Shown in pieces: positions 55,727 through 64,000 of a stretch of 64,000 nt of DNA. The notes below the pieces were generated by a model. That model saw only the letters and a program-made list of their open reading frames with translations, did not search any database and was not told the origin of the DNA. Source of the DNA: Salinicola halimionae (GTDB lineage Bacteria > Pseudomonadota > Gammaproteobacteria > Pseudomonadales > Halomonadaceae). The stretch covers positions 774,761 to 838,760 of the forward strand of contig NZ_PZJQ01000005.1 in the NCBI RefSeq assembly GCF_003206065.1, read 5' to 3'. A program made the position numbers and the translations under genes. Position 1 is the first letter of the stretch; each line of letters opens with the position of its first letter.

Positions 55727-57130
55727 TTAGCGCCGATTCTTGCGCGCTTCGCGAGTCCGGCTGAGCTGGCGCTCGCGCGCCTTCTCGCGATCGCTGGCGC
55801 CGGCCTGACTGTCGTAGGGGTTGTCGCCGGAACGGAATTCGAACCGAATCGGCGTACCACGCACTTTCAGCACTTTGCGGAAGGTGTTGGTCAGGTAGCG
55901 TTTGTAGGCTTCCTGCAGCGACGAAGTCTGGTTGCCATGCACGACGATGATGGGCGGATTGCTGCCGCCTTGGTGGGCCATGCGCAGCTTGATGCGGCGG
56001 CCGTTGATCATCGGGGGCTGATGTTCGCTGACGGCATCCTGCAGAATCGTGGTCAAGCGATTGGTCGACCAGTGGCTGTTGGCGCTGTCGAAGGCCTTGT
56101 CGACCGACTTGTAGAGATCGCCGACGCCGGTGCCGTGGAGTGCCGAGATGAAATGCAACTCGGCGTAGTCGGCGAATCCCAGCCGGCGCTTGATATCGGA
56201 GCGCATCTTGTCCCGCGCTTCGCTCTCCAGACCGTCCCACTTGTTGACTGCCAGCACCAGCGCACGGCCGCTGCTGAGCACGTAGTCGAGCAGGTGCATG
56301 TCCTGTTCCACCAGGCCCGTGCGGGCGTCCAGTACCATGATCGCGACGTGGCACTCCTTGATCGCCTCAAGCGTCTTCACGATCGAGAACTTCTCGGCGA
56401 TCAGGCTGACGTTCTTGCGTCGTCGGACGCCGGCGGTATCCACCAGTACGTAGGGCTTGCCGCGGCGCTCGAACGGAATTTCGATGGAATCGCGAGTGGT
56501 GCCCGCCTCGTCGAAGACCACCACGCGCTCTTCGCCCAGCATTCGATTGACCAGCGTCGACTTGCCGACGTTGGGTCGGCCGATCACACCGATGTGGATG
56601 CCGGGATAGTGGCCGGTCGGGCCTGCATTGGGGTCGCGCTCGGGGAAGGGGGCCAGCACCTCGTCGATCAGAGTGGTGACGTTACGCCCGTGCGAGGCCG
56701 CGATCGGGTGCGGATCGCCCAGACCCAGCGCCCAGAAATCGGCCATCGCGGTGTGTTCTTCCAGACCGTCGGTCTTGTTCACCACCAGCCAGGTCTTCTT
56801 CTGGTTGACGCGCAGATGATTGGCGATCGCCTGGTCGGCGGGCATCAGACCGGCGCGCCCATCGACCATGAACAGCACGATATCGGCGTCGTCGATGGCG
56901 GTCAGAGATTGCTCCGCCATCACGGCGTCGATGCCCTGTTCGTCGCCGCTGATACCGCCGGTATCGATCACGGTGTAGGTCTTGTCGCCGAGCTGACCGC
57001 TACCGTACTTGCGATCGCGGGTCAGGCCGGGGAAATCGGCCACCAGCGCATCGCGAGTGCGTGTCAGGCGGTTGAAAAGGGTCGACTTGCCGACGTTGGG
57101 TCGGCCAACCAGGGCGATAACGGGGTTCAT
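55727..57130 (-). CDS. der: ribosome-associated GTPase Der
   Basis: Der (EngA) has two GTPase domains and helps 50S assembly. G1 boxes are [15 protein letters not shown] (residue 8) and [15 protein letters not shown] (residue 184); DTGG, DTAG, NKTD and NKWD follow in order. A KH-like domain forms the C-terminus. The start at MNPVIALVG is preferred over one four codons upstream. It lies at the end of the der-bamB-yfgM-hisS block. Confidence 0.97.
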   Translation of the reverse strand: MNPVIALVGRPNVGKSTLFNRLTRTRDALVADFPGLTRDRKYGSGQLGDKTYTVIDTGGISGDEQGIDAVMAEQSLTAIDDADIVLFMVDGRAGLMPADQAIANHLRVNQKKTWLVVNKTDGLEEHTAMADFWALGLGDPHPIAASHGRNVTTLIDEVLAPFPERDPNAGPTGHYPGIHIGVIGRPNVGKSTLVNRMLGEERVVVFDEAGTTRDSIEIPFERRGKPYVLVDTAGVRRRKNVSLIAEKFSIVKTLEAIKECHVAIMVLDARTGLVEQDMHLLDYVLSSGRALVLAVNKWDGLESEARDKMRSDIKRRLGFADYAELHFISALHGTGVGDLYKSVDKAFDSANSHWSTNRLTTILQDAVSEHQPPMINGRRIKLRMAHQGGSNPPIIVVHGNQTSSLQEAYKRYLTNTFRKVLKVRGTPIRFEFRSGDNPYDSQAGASDREKARERQLSRTREARKNRR

Positions 57131-57272
57131 GGCGATTCGCAAAAGGGCGGTGACAAGATGGACGATCAGCGGGAGGGGTTGGAGAACCCGGTGCGATCGA
57201 TGTTAATAACCGGGCATTCTAGCATGTGAAGAGCGCGAAGTCCGAATCTCACGGCCGGGGCTCTCCAAACGC

Positions 57273-57300
57273 AATCGGCCCCGCGCAGGCGGGGCCGATT
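57273..57300 (-). terminator. hairpin between bamB and der
   Basis: A perfect 12-bp stem (AATCGGCCCCGC and its complement, four-base loop) lies just after the bamB stop. On the minus strand it is followed by GCGTTTGG, a weak T-run. It should at least reduce read-through to der. Confidence 0.7.
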
Positions 57301-57318
57301 GACGCTGTCCGGAGCTGA

Positions 57319-58485
57319 TCAGTTCTGGTCGGAAAGCGTCTTCAGATCGTAGGCCGTCAGGGTGCCGTCGTTGCTCAGCGCATAGATGCGGCGATCGCCG
57401 GTCAGCAGAGGCAGCGTCAGGCCATCGCCGCCGAGATGTTCGCGGCCGCTCATTTCGCCGGTCGAGGCATCGATGAGGTGGATATAACCCTCGTAGTCAC
57501 CCACCGCGATGTTGCCGTCGACGAATGCGGGTGCGGTCAGCGAACGGCCTTCGAGCGTGTCGGAATCCCACATCACGCGGCCGGTATCGGCCTCGATGGC
57601 GATGACGTGGCTGGCGGCATTGACCGTGAACAGGTAGTTCCCCACGACCAATGGGGTCAGGTAGCTGGACTCTTCATGCTCCCACAATACCTTGCCCGAG
57701 GTGGCTTCCAGTGCCAGCAGGCGACCGTTGTAGCTGGTCACGAACAGGCGCCCGTCCTGGGTCAGAACCGGCTGGCCGTCGAGGTCGACGAGCTGGTCGA
57801 CTTCGGTACGCCCCTTGGGCACGGCAACACGCATGTCCCACAGCGGCTGGCCGCTGCGATTGTCCAGCGTCACCAGACGACCGTTGGCGAATCCAGCGAA
57901 CGAGACCGGTTCGATGACGCGAGGCGCGCCAGTACCGCGTAACGTCAACGCCGGTTGAGAGCTGGAGTAGACCCACTGTTCTTTGCCACCCAGGCGGTCG
58001 AGGGCCGTGACGGCGCCATCGACACTCTGTACCACGACCAGCTCGCTGTTGACCTGCGGTGCGGCCAGCACTTCGCTGGAAACGCGTGATTTCCAGTCGA
58101 TGCTGCCGTCCTCGCGGTCCACTGCCAGCACTTCACCATTGCGCGTGCCGAGGTAGAGACGTCCGCTGTCGGCGCCGATGCCGCTGGAGATAGGCGTGCC
58201 CAGATCGACGTCCCACTGGGTGTCGCCACTCTGGGTGTCGATCGCGCGCAGATCGCCGGTTTCGTCGACGGCGTAGATCGTGCCGTTGTCGACGATGGGG
58301 GTCAGCGGGTAGCGAGCGCGACCCAGGCCTTCGCCGACGCCCTGGTCCCAGCGCTCGTCGAGGCTCACTTTGGGTGTGAAGTCCTGAAGCGGCTTGGGCG
58401 GATACTGCGGTTCGACGCTACCGGCACAGCCGGCCAGCAGTGTGGCGGTCAACCCCAGGGGCAGAAGTAGGTGGGTCAATTTCAT
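57319..58485 (-). CDS. bamB: outer membrane assembly lipoprotein BamB
   Basis: BamB is the beta-propeller lipoprotein of the BAM complex. The signal and lipobox are TATLLAGC, then repeated PQQ-type blades such as GTRNGEVLAVDREDGSIDWK and SYNGRLLALEATSGKVLWEH. The 388-residue length is normal. Its start overlaps the yfgM stop by four bases. Confidence 0.95.
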   Translation of the reverse strand: MKLTHLLLPLGLTATLLAGCAGSVEPQYPPKPLQDFTPKVSLDERWDQGVGEGLGRARYPLTPIVDNGTIYAVDETGDLRAIDTQSGDTQWDVDLGTPISSGIGADSGRLYLGTRNGEVLAVDREDGSIDWKSRVSSEVLAAPQVNSELVVVQSVDGAVTALDRLGGKEQWVYSSSQPALTLRGTGAPRVIEPVSFAGFANGRLVTLDNRSGQPLWDMRVAVPKGRTEVDQLVDLDGQPVLTQDGRLFVTSYNGRLLALEATSGKVLWEHEESSYLTPLVVGNYLFTVNAASHVIAIEADTGRVMWDSDTLEGRSLTAPAFVDGNIAVGDYEGYIHLIDASTGEMSGREHLGGDGLTLPLLTGDRRIYALSNDGTLTAYDLKTLSDQN

Positions 58486-59141
58486 CGGGTGGCGTCCTCC
58501 GCACCGAGATCGTCTAGCTTGAGCTGCAGGCCATAGATTGTCTGGTCAGCATCCTGCGCCAGACTTTGCGCCTGTTGATAGGCCTTGCGCGCGTCATCGG
58601 AGCGCTCGAGCGCCAGATAGGCGTCACCGAGCACGTTCTGTCGCTGCGCTTCGAGTGTACCGGGTACGGCATCCTCGAGTGTCTCGAGGGCCTTGCTCGG
58701 ATCGTCGCTGGTCATCTGCAGGCGCGCCAGATCGATCCGGGCCAGACCCTGCATGTAGGGCCGGTCGCTGTCGTCGATGACGTCGTTCAACGCCTGGCGG
58801 GCGCGGTCGGTATCATCGGCGTTGACGGCGATCTTGGCTTCCAGCAGGCCGGCCAGATCGGCGTAAAGCGTATCGCCATGGTCGCTCTGCAAGTTATCGG
58901 CAAGATCGAATGCTTGCGTACGGGCATTATCGTCGAGCGTATCGCTGCTGGCGATGGCGATCAGCTGCTGATAGCTGTTGGAGGCTTCGGCAGACTGGCC
59001 TTCCTGATGGCGCTGCCATGCCTGCCAGCCAAAGACACCGGCGGCGGCGATGACAATGCCGACCAGCAGGGCGCTGCCGTTGGACTTCCACCACTCCTTG
59101 ATCGCGTCCAGCTGCTCTTCTTCGGTCCTAAGCTCCGCCAC
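58482..59141 (-). CDS. yfgM: YfgM-type TPR membrane protein
   Basis: A 219-residue protein with a short cytoplasmic head (EEEQLDAIKEWWKSNG), one membrane segment (about 23-42) and periplasmic TPR repeats, the layout of the YfgM ancillary SecYEG/PpiD partner. It lies between hisS and bamB as in E. coli. The gap to hisS is about 210 bases. Confidence 0.93.
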   Translation of the reverse strand: MAELRTEEEQLDAIKEWWKSNGSALLVGIVIAAAGVFGWQAWQRHQEGQSAEASNSYQQLIAIASSDTLDDNARTQAFDLADNLQSDHGDTLYADLAGLLEAKIAVNADDTDRARQALNDVIDDSDRPYMQGLARIDLARLQMTSDDPSKALETLEDAVPGTLEAQRQNVLGDAYLALERSDDARKAYQQAQSLAQDADQTIYGLQLKLDDLGAEDATR

Positions 59142-59350
59142 GGGCGGTCTCCTTAATTCGTTCCAAAACGGCTATGGCCAGGCAGACACGTCATTCGCGC
59201 CCACCCAGCATTCATTCGTGGCCGGGTGCAGGTTCAGAATCATGCTGTTCGGTGCCAAGCTGTTCGGTGCACGTTGCTCGGTACTATGCCGCCCGGTCTG
59301 ATGACAACCAGAATCAGGCCAGTCTCGCTCGTACCAGTCAATTGCCCCGC

Positions 59351-60631
59351 TCAGGTGAACTGGCGGCCGAGCCAGGCGATAGCGTCGTCCTGAGCGAGAG
59401 TCTGCTGCTCGCTATCGTCACGCAGTGGCTTCAATGTCAGCCGTGCGTTGGCGATCTCGTCTTCACCCAGAATCAGAGCGACCCGAGCGCCGCTGCGATC
59501 GGCACGGCGGATCTGGCTCTTGAAGCTACCGCCGCCGCAGTGTACCTGAAGACGCAGCGCGGGCAGAGCATCGCGCAGACGCTCGCCAAGCAGCAGTGCT
59601 TCACGCTCGGCCGATTCACCCATCGCCAGCAGATAGGCGTCGGCACCACCCTTGGCATCCTCGGGGACCAGCTCGAGCGTTTCGAGCAACAGCATGAGGC
59701 GTTCGAGACCGATGGCAAAACCCACGCCGGGCGTGGGTTTGCCGCCAAGCTGTTCGACCAGGCCGTCGTAGCGTCCGCCACCACAAACGGTACCCTGACT
59801 GCCGAGGGCAGTGGTGGTCCATTCGAATACCGTGCGCGAGTAGTAATCGAGGCCTCGGACCAGTCGCGGATTGATCCGATAGTCGATACCGGCGGCATCG
59901 AGTGTCGACTTGAGCCGTTCGAAGTGCTCGCGGGATTCGTCGTCGAGATGTTCCAGCAGCTGCGGCGCGCCGGCGAGCATCTCGCCCATGGCCGGATTCT
60001 TGGAATCCAGGATGCGCAGCGGGTTGGTCGTCAAACGACGAAGTGAATCCTCGTCGAGTACGTCGCGATGAGACTCGAAGTAGGCGACCAGAGACTCGCG
60101 GTAGGCCGCCCGGGCCTCCGAAGAACCCAGCGAATTGAGCTCGAGCGTCACGTGTTCGGCCATACCGAGCTGACGCCACAGACGGGCGGAGAGCAGAATG
60201 ATCTCAGCATCGATATCCGGGCCGGTCATGCCGTAAGCCTCGATACCGATCTGATGGAATTGTCGATAGCGCCCTTTCTGCGGGCGCTCGTAGCGGAACA
60301 TCGGCCCCATGTACCACAGTCGCTGAGTCTGATTGTGGAGCAGGCCATGCTCCATCGCTGCGCGCACCACCGCAGCGGTATTTTCCGGGCGCAGTGTCAG
60401 GCTTTCGCCATTGCGGTCGTCGAAGGTATACATCTCCTTCTCGACGACATCGGTCGCCTCACCGATGGAACGGGCAAACAGCACCGTCGGTTCGACGATC
60501 GGCGTACGGATCTCGCGATAATCGTAGCGGTCCACCAGGGAGCGCAGCTGTCGTTCGACGTATTGCCACGCGGGCGACTGATCCGGCAGCAGATCGTTCA
60601 TGCCGCGAATGGCTTGTAATTTGTTGCTCAA
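59351..60631 (-). CDS. hisS: histidyl-tRNA synthetase
   Basis: HisRS charges tRNA-His. Class II motifs are present: [20 protein letters not shown] (motif 2), the histidine-binding [15 protein letters not shown] and [11 protein letters not shown] (motif 3), then an anticodon-binding domain. The start is read as TTG ([16 protein letters not shown]), six bases after AGGAG; no ATG exists at this position, and the longer frame overlaps no conserved sequence. Confidence 0.95.
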   Translation of the reverse strand: MSNKLQAIRGMNDLLPDQSPAWQYVERQLRSLVDRYDYREIRTPIVEPTVLFARSIGEATDVVEKEMYTFDDRNGESLTLRPENTAAVVRAAMEHGLLHNQTQRLWYMGPMFRYERPQKGRYRQFHQIGIEAYGMTGPDIDAEIILLSARLWRQLGMAEHVTLELNSLGSSEARAAYRESLVAYFESHRDVLDEDSLRRLTTNPLRILDSKNPAMGEMLAGAPQLLEHLDDESREHFERLKSTLDAAGIDYRINPRLVRGLDYYSRTVFEWTTTALGSQGTVCGGGRYDGLVEQLGGKPTPGVGFAIGLERLMLLLETLELVPEDAKGGADAYLLAMGESAEREALLLGERLRDALPALRLQVHCGGGSFKSQIRRADRSGARVALILGEDEIANARLTLKPLRDDSEQQTLAQDDAIAWLGRQFT

Positions 60632-60751
60632 CTGACACTCCTGCCTATAGCAAAACGCCACAGGCTGCCTGCCTGGGCGTTCGTCGATAATTCTCTGTTT
60701 GGGGGTTGCGGAGCATCAAGCGTCGCGGACACGCTTTCATGCTTCGCCTGT

Positions 60752-61867
60752 TCAAGCTCCGCGCGCAATGACGGCGCCTTCCCGACTCTCTTTCTCTTTG
60801 GCCTTGGCGCGGATCAGCGCTTCGAGATCGTCGACCAGATGGTCGTTGCGCAACTTGCTGGCCGGCTTGCCATCGATGTAGACCAGGTTGGCCGGGCTGC
60901 CGCCGGTGAGGCCTATGTCGGTCTCCTTGGCTTCGCCGGGGCCGTTGACCACGCAGCCGATCACCGAGACGTTCAGCGGGGTCATCACGTCCTCGAGACG
61001 CGTCTCGAGGGCGTTCATGGTGGCGATGACGTCGAAGTTCTGGCGCGAGCAGCTCGGGCATGCGATGAAGTTGATGCCCTTGGCGCGCAGCTTGAGGCTC
61101 TTCAGCATATCGAAGCCGACCTTGATCTCTTCGACCGGGTCGGCAGCGAGCGAGACGCGAATCGTGTCACCGATACCGTCCATCAGCAGCATGCCCAGGC
61201 CGATCGAGGATTTCACCGTGCCGGAGCGCAGGCCACCGGCCTCGGTGATGCCCAGATGCAGCGGCTGTTCGATCTGCTTGGCCAGCAGCCGGTAGGCGGC
61301 CACGGCCATGAACACGTCGCTCGCCTTGACGCTGACCTTGAAATCATGGAAATCGAGGCGGTCGAGATGGTCGATATGGCGCATGGCCGATTCGACCAGC
61401 GCTTCCGGCGTGGGCTCGCCGTATTTCTTCTGCAGATCCTTCTCCAGCGAGCCGGCATTGACGCCGATGCGGATGGGAATGCCGTGGTGTCGCGCAGCAT
61501 CGACGACGGCGCGGACGCGATCCTCGCGGCCGATGTTACCGGGATTGATGCGCAGACAGTCGACGCCGAGCTCGGCCACGCGCAGGGCGATCTTGTAGTC
61601 GAAATGGATGTCGGCAACCAACGGAACGCTGACCTGCCGCTTGATCTTGCCGAAGGCTTCGGCCGCATCCATGTCGGGCACCGAGACACGCACGATATCG
61701 GCGCCGGCCTGCTGCAGGCGCTCAATTTGCCCTACGGTGGCAGCGACATCGTTGGTGTCGGTATTGGTCATGCTCTGCACGGCGATAGGCGCACCGCCGC
61801 CGACAGGTACGTCACCGACATGGATCTGTCGAGAGAGACGACGGGTGATCGGAGATGGCATCTGCAT
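60752..61867 (-). CDS. ispG: 4-hydroxy-3-methylbut-2-enyl diphosphate synthase
   Basis: IspG (GcpE) is a 4Fe-4S enzyme of the MEP isoprenoid pathway. The protein (371 residues) shows [11 protein letters not shown], the RINPGNIG motif and the cluster ligands in [10 protein letters not shown] and [13 protein letters not shown]. It lies between rodZ and hisS. Two in-frame ATGs two codons apart could start it. Confidence 0.96.
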   Translation of the reverse strand: MQMPSPITRRLSRQIHVGDVPVGGGAPIAVQSMTNTDTNDVAATVGQIERLQQAGADIVRVSVPDMDAAEAFGKIKRQVSVPLVADIHFDYKIALRVAELGVDCLRINPGNIGREDRVRAVVDAARHHGIPIRIGVNAGSLEKDLQKKYGEPTPEALVESAMRHIDHLDRLDFHDFKVSVKASDVFMAVAAYRLLAKQIEQPLHLGITEAGGLRSGTVKSSIGLGMLLMDGIGDTIRVSLAADPVEEIKVGFDMLKSLKLRAKGINFIACPSCSRQNFDVIATMNALETRLEDVMTPLNVSVIGCVVNGPGEAKETDIGLTGGSPANLVYIDGKPASKLRNDHLVDDLEALIRAKAKEKESREGAVIARGA

Positions 61868-61875
61868 GGCGCTTC

Positions 61876-62940
61876 TCAGTCTCCCAGGGTAAAGCGGGCA
61901 ACGTTGTTGCCGCCCGTGTATTGACCAAGATCGATCGACTTGCCGCGGTATTCGAGCGTCACGCCACTGGCGTTGCCGATGGTCAGACGGAAGGGCGGTT
62001 CGCCTTCCGCGGTTGCCTGACTGTCGGCGGACTGCAGGCCGCTAAAAATTCGATCGTCATTGGCATCATAGATTTCGGTCCATGACTCTTCGCTGAAAGT
62101 CAGGGAGAGCGAGTTGTCGCTGGCGCCCGCAGCCGCCGTATCATCGCCCACCGCCGCAGAGCTCGCCTGCGCTGCCTGACGTTCGTCGCGATTCGGGGGT
62201 GCCGTCTCCGCCGATGCGGAAACTCCCGTCGCACCACCCGTTTCGGCGGCATCGTTCGAGGCTGCCGCGTCAATATCGGTGGCCGGCGTATTCTGTTGAT
62301 TTGGCAGGGGGGGTAGTTGGGTATCGGTGTTAGGTGCCATCGCCGAACTGCTGCCGTTTGTGCCAGAAGCGTTCGAGCCAGAGATGCCGGAACCGGCAGC
62401 GCCTGAGTCAGTGGCGTCGCCGGTGTTCGCAGCAGCTCCGCTGCCATCATCGTTCAGACGATCGACGGCAATCGGGCTGTCATCGCTGCCACCCCCGAAG
62501 ATGTCATTGCCTTCTCGGCTCTGCCACCACAATAGCGTCAACGATATCAGACCGATGATGACCAGCAGAGTGAACAGGCGGAAGATCCAAGGACCGACTC
62601 GGGAAGGCGCTCGGGTGGTATGAACCGGCGCCAGTTTCCGCTCCATGTCGCCGCGGCCATGCGTGGCGTCGTAGGCGTTGACGACGCGGGTCTCGTCCAT
62701 TCCCAACAGGCGCGCGTACGCCCTCACGTAGCCTCGACGGTAAGCGGCGATCGGTACCTGGTCGAAGCGGTCTTCCTCCAGACCGGCCACGACGACCGGA
62801 CGTAAATTGAGCTGCAGCGCGACATCTTCGAGGCTCAGCCCCTGACGTTCGCGCTCGCTCTGGAGCATGTGACCCGCCATCTCTTGAGAAGGGCTGGGCA
62901 CATCGTGTTGCTGGACTGATGGTTCGTTCATTTCGCTCAT
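61876..62940 (-). CDS. rodZ: cell-shape protein RodZ
   Basis: RodZ links MreB to the membrane. The cytoplasmic helix-turn-helix ([20 protein letters not shown]) is at about 27-90, then a membrane segment at about 125-145, a 130-residue low-complexity linker rich in Ala, Gly, Ser and Asp, and a periplasmic DUF4115 domain with [20 protein letters not shown]. The linker is longer and more acidic than in E. coli, as expected for a halophile. Its stop is eight bases before the ispG start. Confidence 0.94.
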   Translation of the reverse strand: MSEMNEPSVQQHDVPSPSQEMAGHMLQSERERQGLSLEDVALQLNLRPVVVAGLEEDRFDQVPIAAYRRGYVRAYARLLGMDETRVVNAYDATHGRGDMERKLAPVHTTRAPSRVGPWIFRLFTLLVIIGLISLTLLWWQSREGNDIFGGGSDDSPIAVDRLNDDGSGAAANTGDATDSGAAGSGISGSNASGTNGSSSAMAPNTDTQLPPLPNQQNTPATDIDAAASNDAAETGGATGVSASAETAPPNRDERQAAQASSAAVGDDTAAAGASDNSLSLTFSEESWTEIYDANDDRIFSGLQSADSQATAEGEPPFRLTIGNASGVTLEYRGKSIDLGQYTGGNNVARFTLGD

Positions 62941-63001
62941 GGGCGAAAATCCTTCTGATCTCTCTTGGGCACGAGCTCGAACTCGGGCTCAAGTACGGGT
63001 T

Positions 63002-63748
63002 CTATTCGCCTCTGGAACCGCCGAGCTGCTGACGGTAAAAGGCCGCACGAGTCGAGTCTCCCTGAGCACTGGCGATGTCGCTCGCCAGACGCAGGCTATC
63101 GTCATCGGTGCCGGCCACGGTGAAATAACGCTGCAGGCGTTCCCAGGCGCGTTCGTCTTTACCCTGCGTGTGATCGAGGCGAGCGAGCGCCAACAGGCTG
63201 CGCGCATTACGCGCATCGATATCGAGGGCTCGCTCGTAATACTGCTGAGCGGCTGTCGCATCGCCGTTGGCGGTCTCGCACTGTCCCAGGTTCGCAAACA
63301 ACTGGGCTCTCTGGGTGTAATTGATGTCCTGACTGGCAACGGCCAATTGCGCGCAGGCGCTGGCGTACTGCCCTCGCTGATACAAAAGGGCCGCATAATT
63401 GTTGCGTATGCGCGTCGCATCGGGGTCGGCTTTCAAGGCTTTCTGAAAAAAACCGTCGGCCAGATCCAGCTCTTTCTGGCGCTGATAGAGCAGCGCCAGG
63501 CCTTCCATGGCACCACTGTCGCCAGCATCGAGGTCAATGGCGTGCTGCAGGGCCTGTTGCGCACGAGGCAGATTGCCCTCGGCGAGGTACGCCTTGCCTA
63601 GGCGAGTGTAGGCTGCTGCCGCATCCTCAGGGCTGTCCTGTTTCGGCCCATTGGAGGAGACCGCCGTGGCGCAGCCGCTCAATAGACACGCCATCCCCAT
63701 CGCGACACACAACGATCGTATCGAAAAGGAGCGAGATGGGCGGGTCAT
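63002..63748 (-). CDS. pilF: type IV pilus biogenesis lipoprotein PilF
   Basis: PilF (PilW) is a TPR pilotin needed to put PilQ into the outer membrane. The precursor has a lipobox (CLLSGC) at about 20-25 and then about six TPR repeats, beginning AYTRLGKAYLAEGNLPRAQQ. The start at MTRPSRS was chosen because the extra 43 codons upstream are not a leader. It follows rlmN in the conserved order rlmN-pilF-rodZ-ispG. Confidence 0.92.
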   Translation of the reverse strand: MTRPSRSFSIRSLCVAMGMACLLSGCATAVSSNGPKQDSPEDAAAAYTRLGKAYLAEGNLPRAQQALQHAIDLDAGDSGAMEGLALLYQRQKELDLADGFFQKALKADPDATRIRNNYAALLYQRGQYASACAQLAVASQDINYTQRAQLFANLGQCETANGDATAAQQYYERALDIDARNARSLLALARLDHTQGKDERAWERLQRYFTVAGTDDDSLRLASDIASAQGDSTRAAFYRQQLGGSRGE

Positions 63749-63942
63749 GCGCGGCTCTCCCATGGTTCGAGACAGCGACAACCGAAAGGTCGAATCCCGA
63801 GCAACTGAAAACAAAGCGATTTTGGGGCTCCCATCAAAGCGCTGCACCGAGTCGAAGTCAAGGCGAGGCCTGACCACGACGATGCCGACATCGATGACCG
63901 GAGCCCAATTCGGTGGACGCGTTGCGGTTTCATGCCCAATGT

Positions 63943-64000
63943 TCAGTCGGCATCCAGCTGGATCGACTGGATGTAGCGCTCGTGACGCTTGGTTCGATCC
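63943..64000 (-). CDS. rlmN: dual-specificity RNA methyltransferase RlmN (3' end only)
   Basis: The last 18 codons and stop are in the window and read DRTKRHERYIQSIQLDAD. The D-R-T-K/R-R-x-x-R-Y pattern is the C-terminus of RlmN, which makes m2A in 23S rRNA and tRNA. The gene order supports this. Nothing of the radical-SAM core can be seen here. Confidence 0.75.
   Translation of the reverse strand, partial: DRTKRHERYIQSIQLDAD

Noticed and set aside
55937-57229. 430-codon plus-strand open frame opposite der
   Set aside because: Antisense to the two GTPase domains; no family features.

Overview
The window looks like chromosomal DNA of a moderately halophilic gammaproteobacterium, most likely of the Halomonadaceae (Halomonas/Salinicola-like). 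This is inference from the G+C-rich coding style, two BCCT-type osmolyte carriers in tandem, a trkA-trkH pair of the kind described in Halomonas elongata, and conserved gammaproteobacterial blocks (def-fmt-rsmB-trkA, dprA/tsaC/hemF/aroE, der-bamB-yfgM-hisS-ispG-rodZ-pilF-rlmN). Genus and species cannot be fixed from the sequence alone.

Layout. 1-7.2 kb is core housekeeping: purE-purK, a small DUF1653 gene, tcdA and truC (tRNA modification) on the minus strand, then a sirtuin, a bile-acid-symporter-family carrier, a DTW-domain tRNA-modifying enzyme and a Zur-boxed zinT on the plus strand. A tRNA-Arg(TCG) at 7.2 kb opens a variable region up to 18.1 kb. It holds gmhA, an ASCH protein, an acetyltransferase, a cupin, an AraC regulator, a TauE/SafE exporter with a truncated second copy, two LysE exporters, a racemase-like protein lacking both catalytic cysteines, a hexanucleotide repeat, and an A/T-rich patch with a broken AAA-type ATPase, an unrecognised ORF and an FRG-domain gene broken by one stop codon. 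A 15/16-base repeat of the tRNA 3' region sits at the far edge (18085-18100), so this may be an old tRNA-integrated island that has lost its integrase.

18.1-26.5 kb: a pirin / isochorismatase-like hydrolase / pirin cluster with a divergent LysR gene, a SRPBCC protein overlapping an alpha/beta hydrolase, another LysR gene, a cold-shock gene with a textbook terminator, a GFA-family protein, and a zinc-independent L31 paralogue with a second Zur-like box. 26.6-30.0 kb: two BCCT transporters that are tandem duplicates, each preceded by a conserved 6-7 codon mini-ORF ending one base before the transporter start. 30.0-35.3 kb: Hsp20 with a sigma-32 type promoter, a TraB-family membrane protein, SstT and TrkH. 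35.3-41.1 kb: trkA, dodecin, pncA, rsmB, fmt (with an in-frame 15-bp minisatellite) and def.

41.4-49.0 kb: a LysM protein, dprA, an e(P4)-type acid phosphatase, tsaC, hemF, aroE, an M48 lipoprotein protease and an unknown lipoprotein. 49.3-55.7 kb: a DUF815 ATPase followed by a three-gene phosphorelay (hybrid histidine kinase, CheY-like regulator, Hpt-REC-REC-GGDEF diguanylate cyclase) that probably sets c-di-GMP output. 55.7-64.0 kb: der, bamB, yfgM, hisS, ispG, rodZ, pilF and the 3' end of rlmN, all on the minus strand.

The most interesting points are the mini-ORF-coupled BCCT pair, the Cys-to-Ser racemase homologue next to a LysE exporter, the decayed defence-like patch inside the putative tRNA-Arg island, and two matching Zur boxes that mark a local zinc-starvation response.
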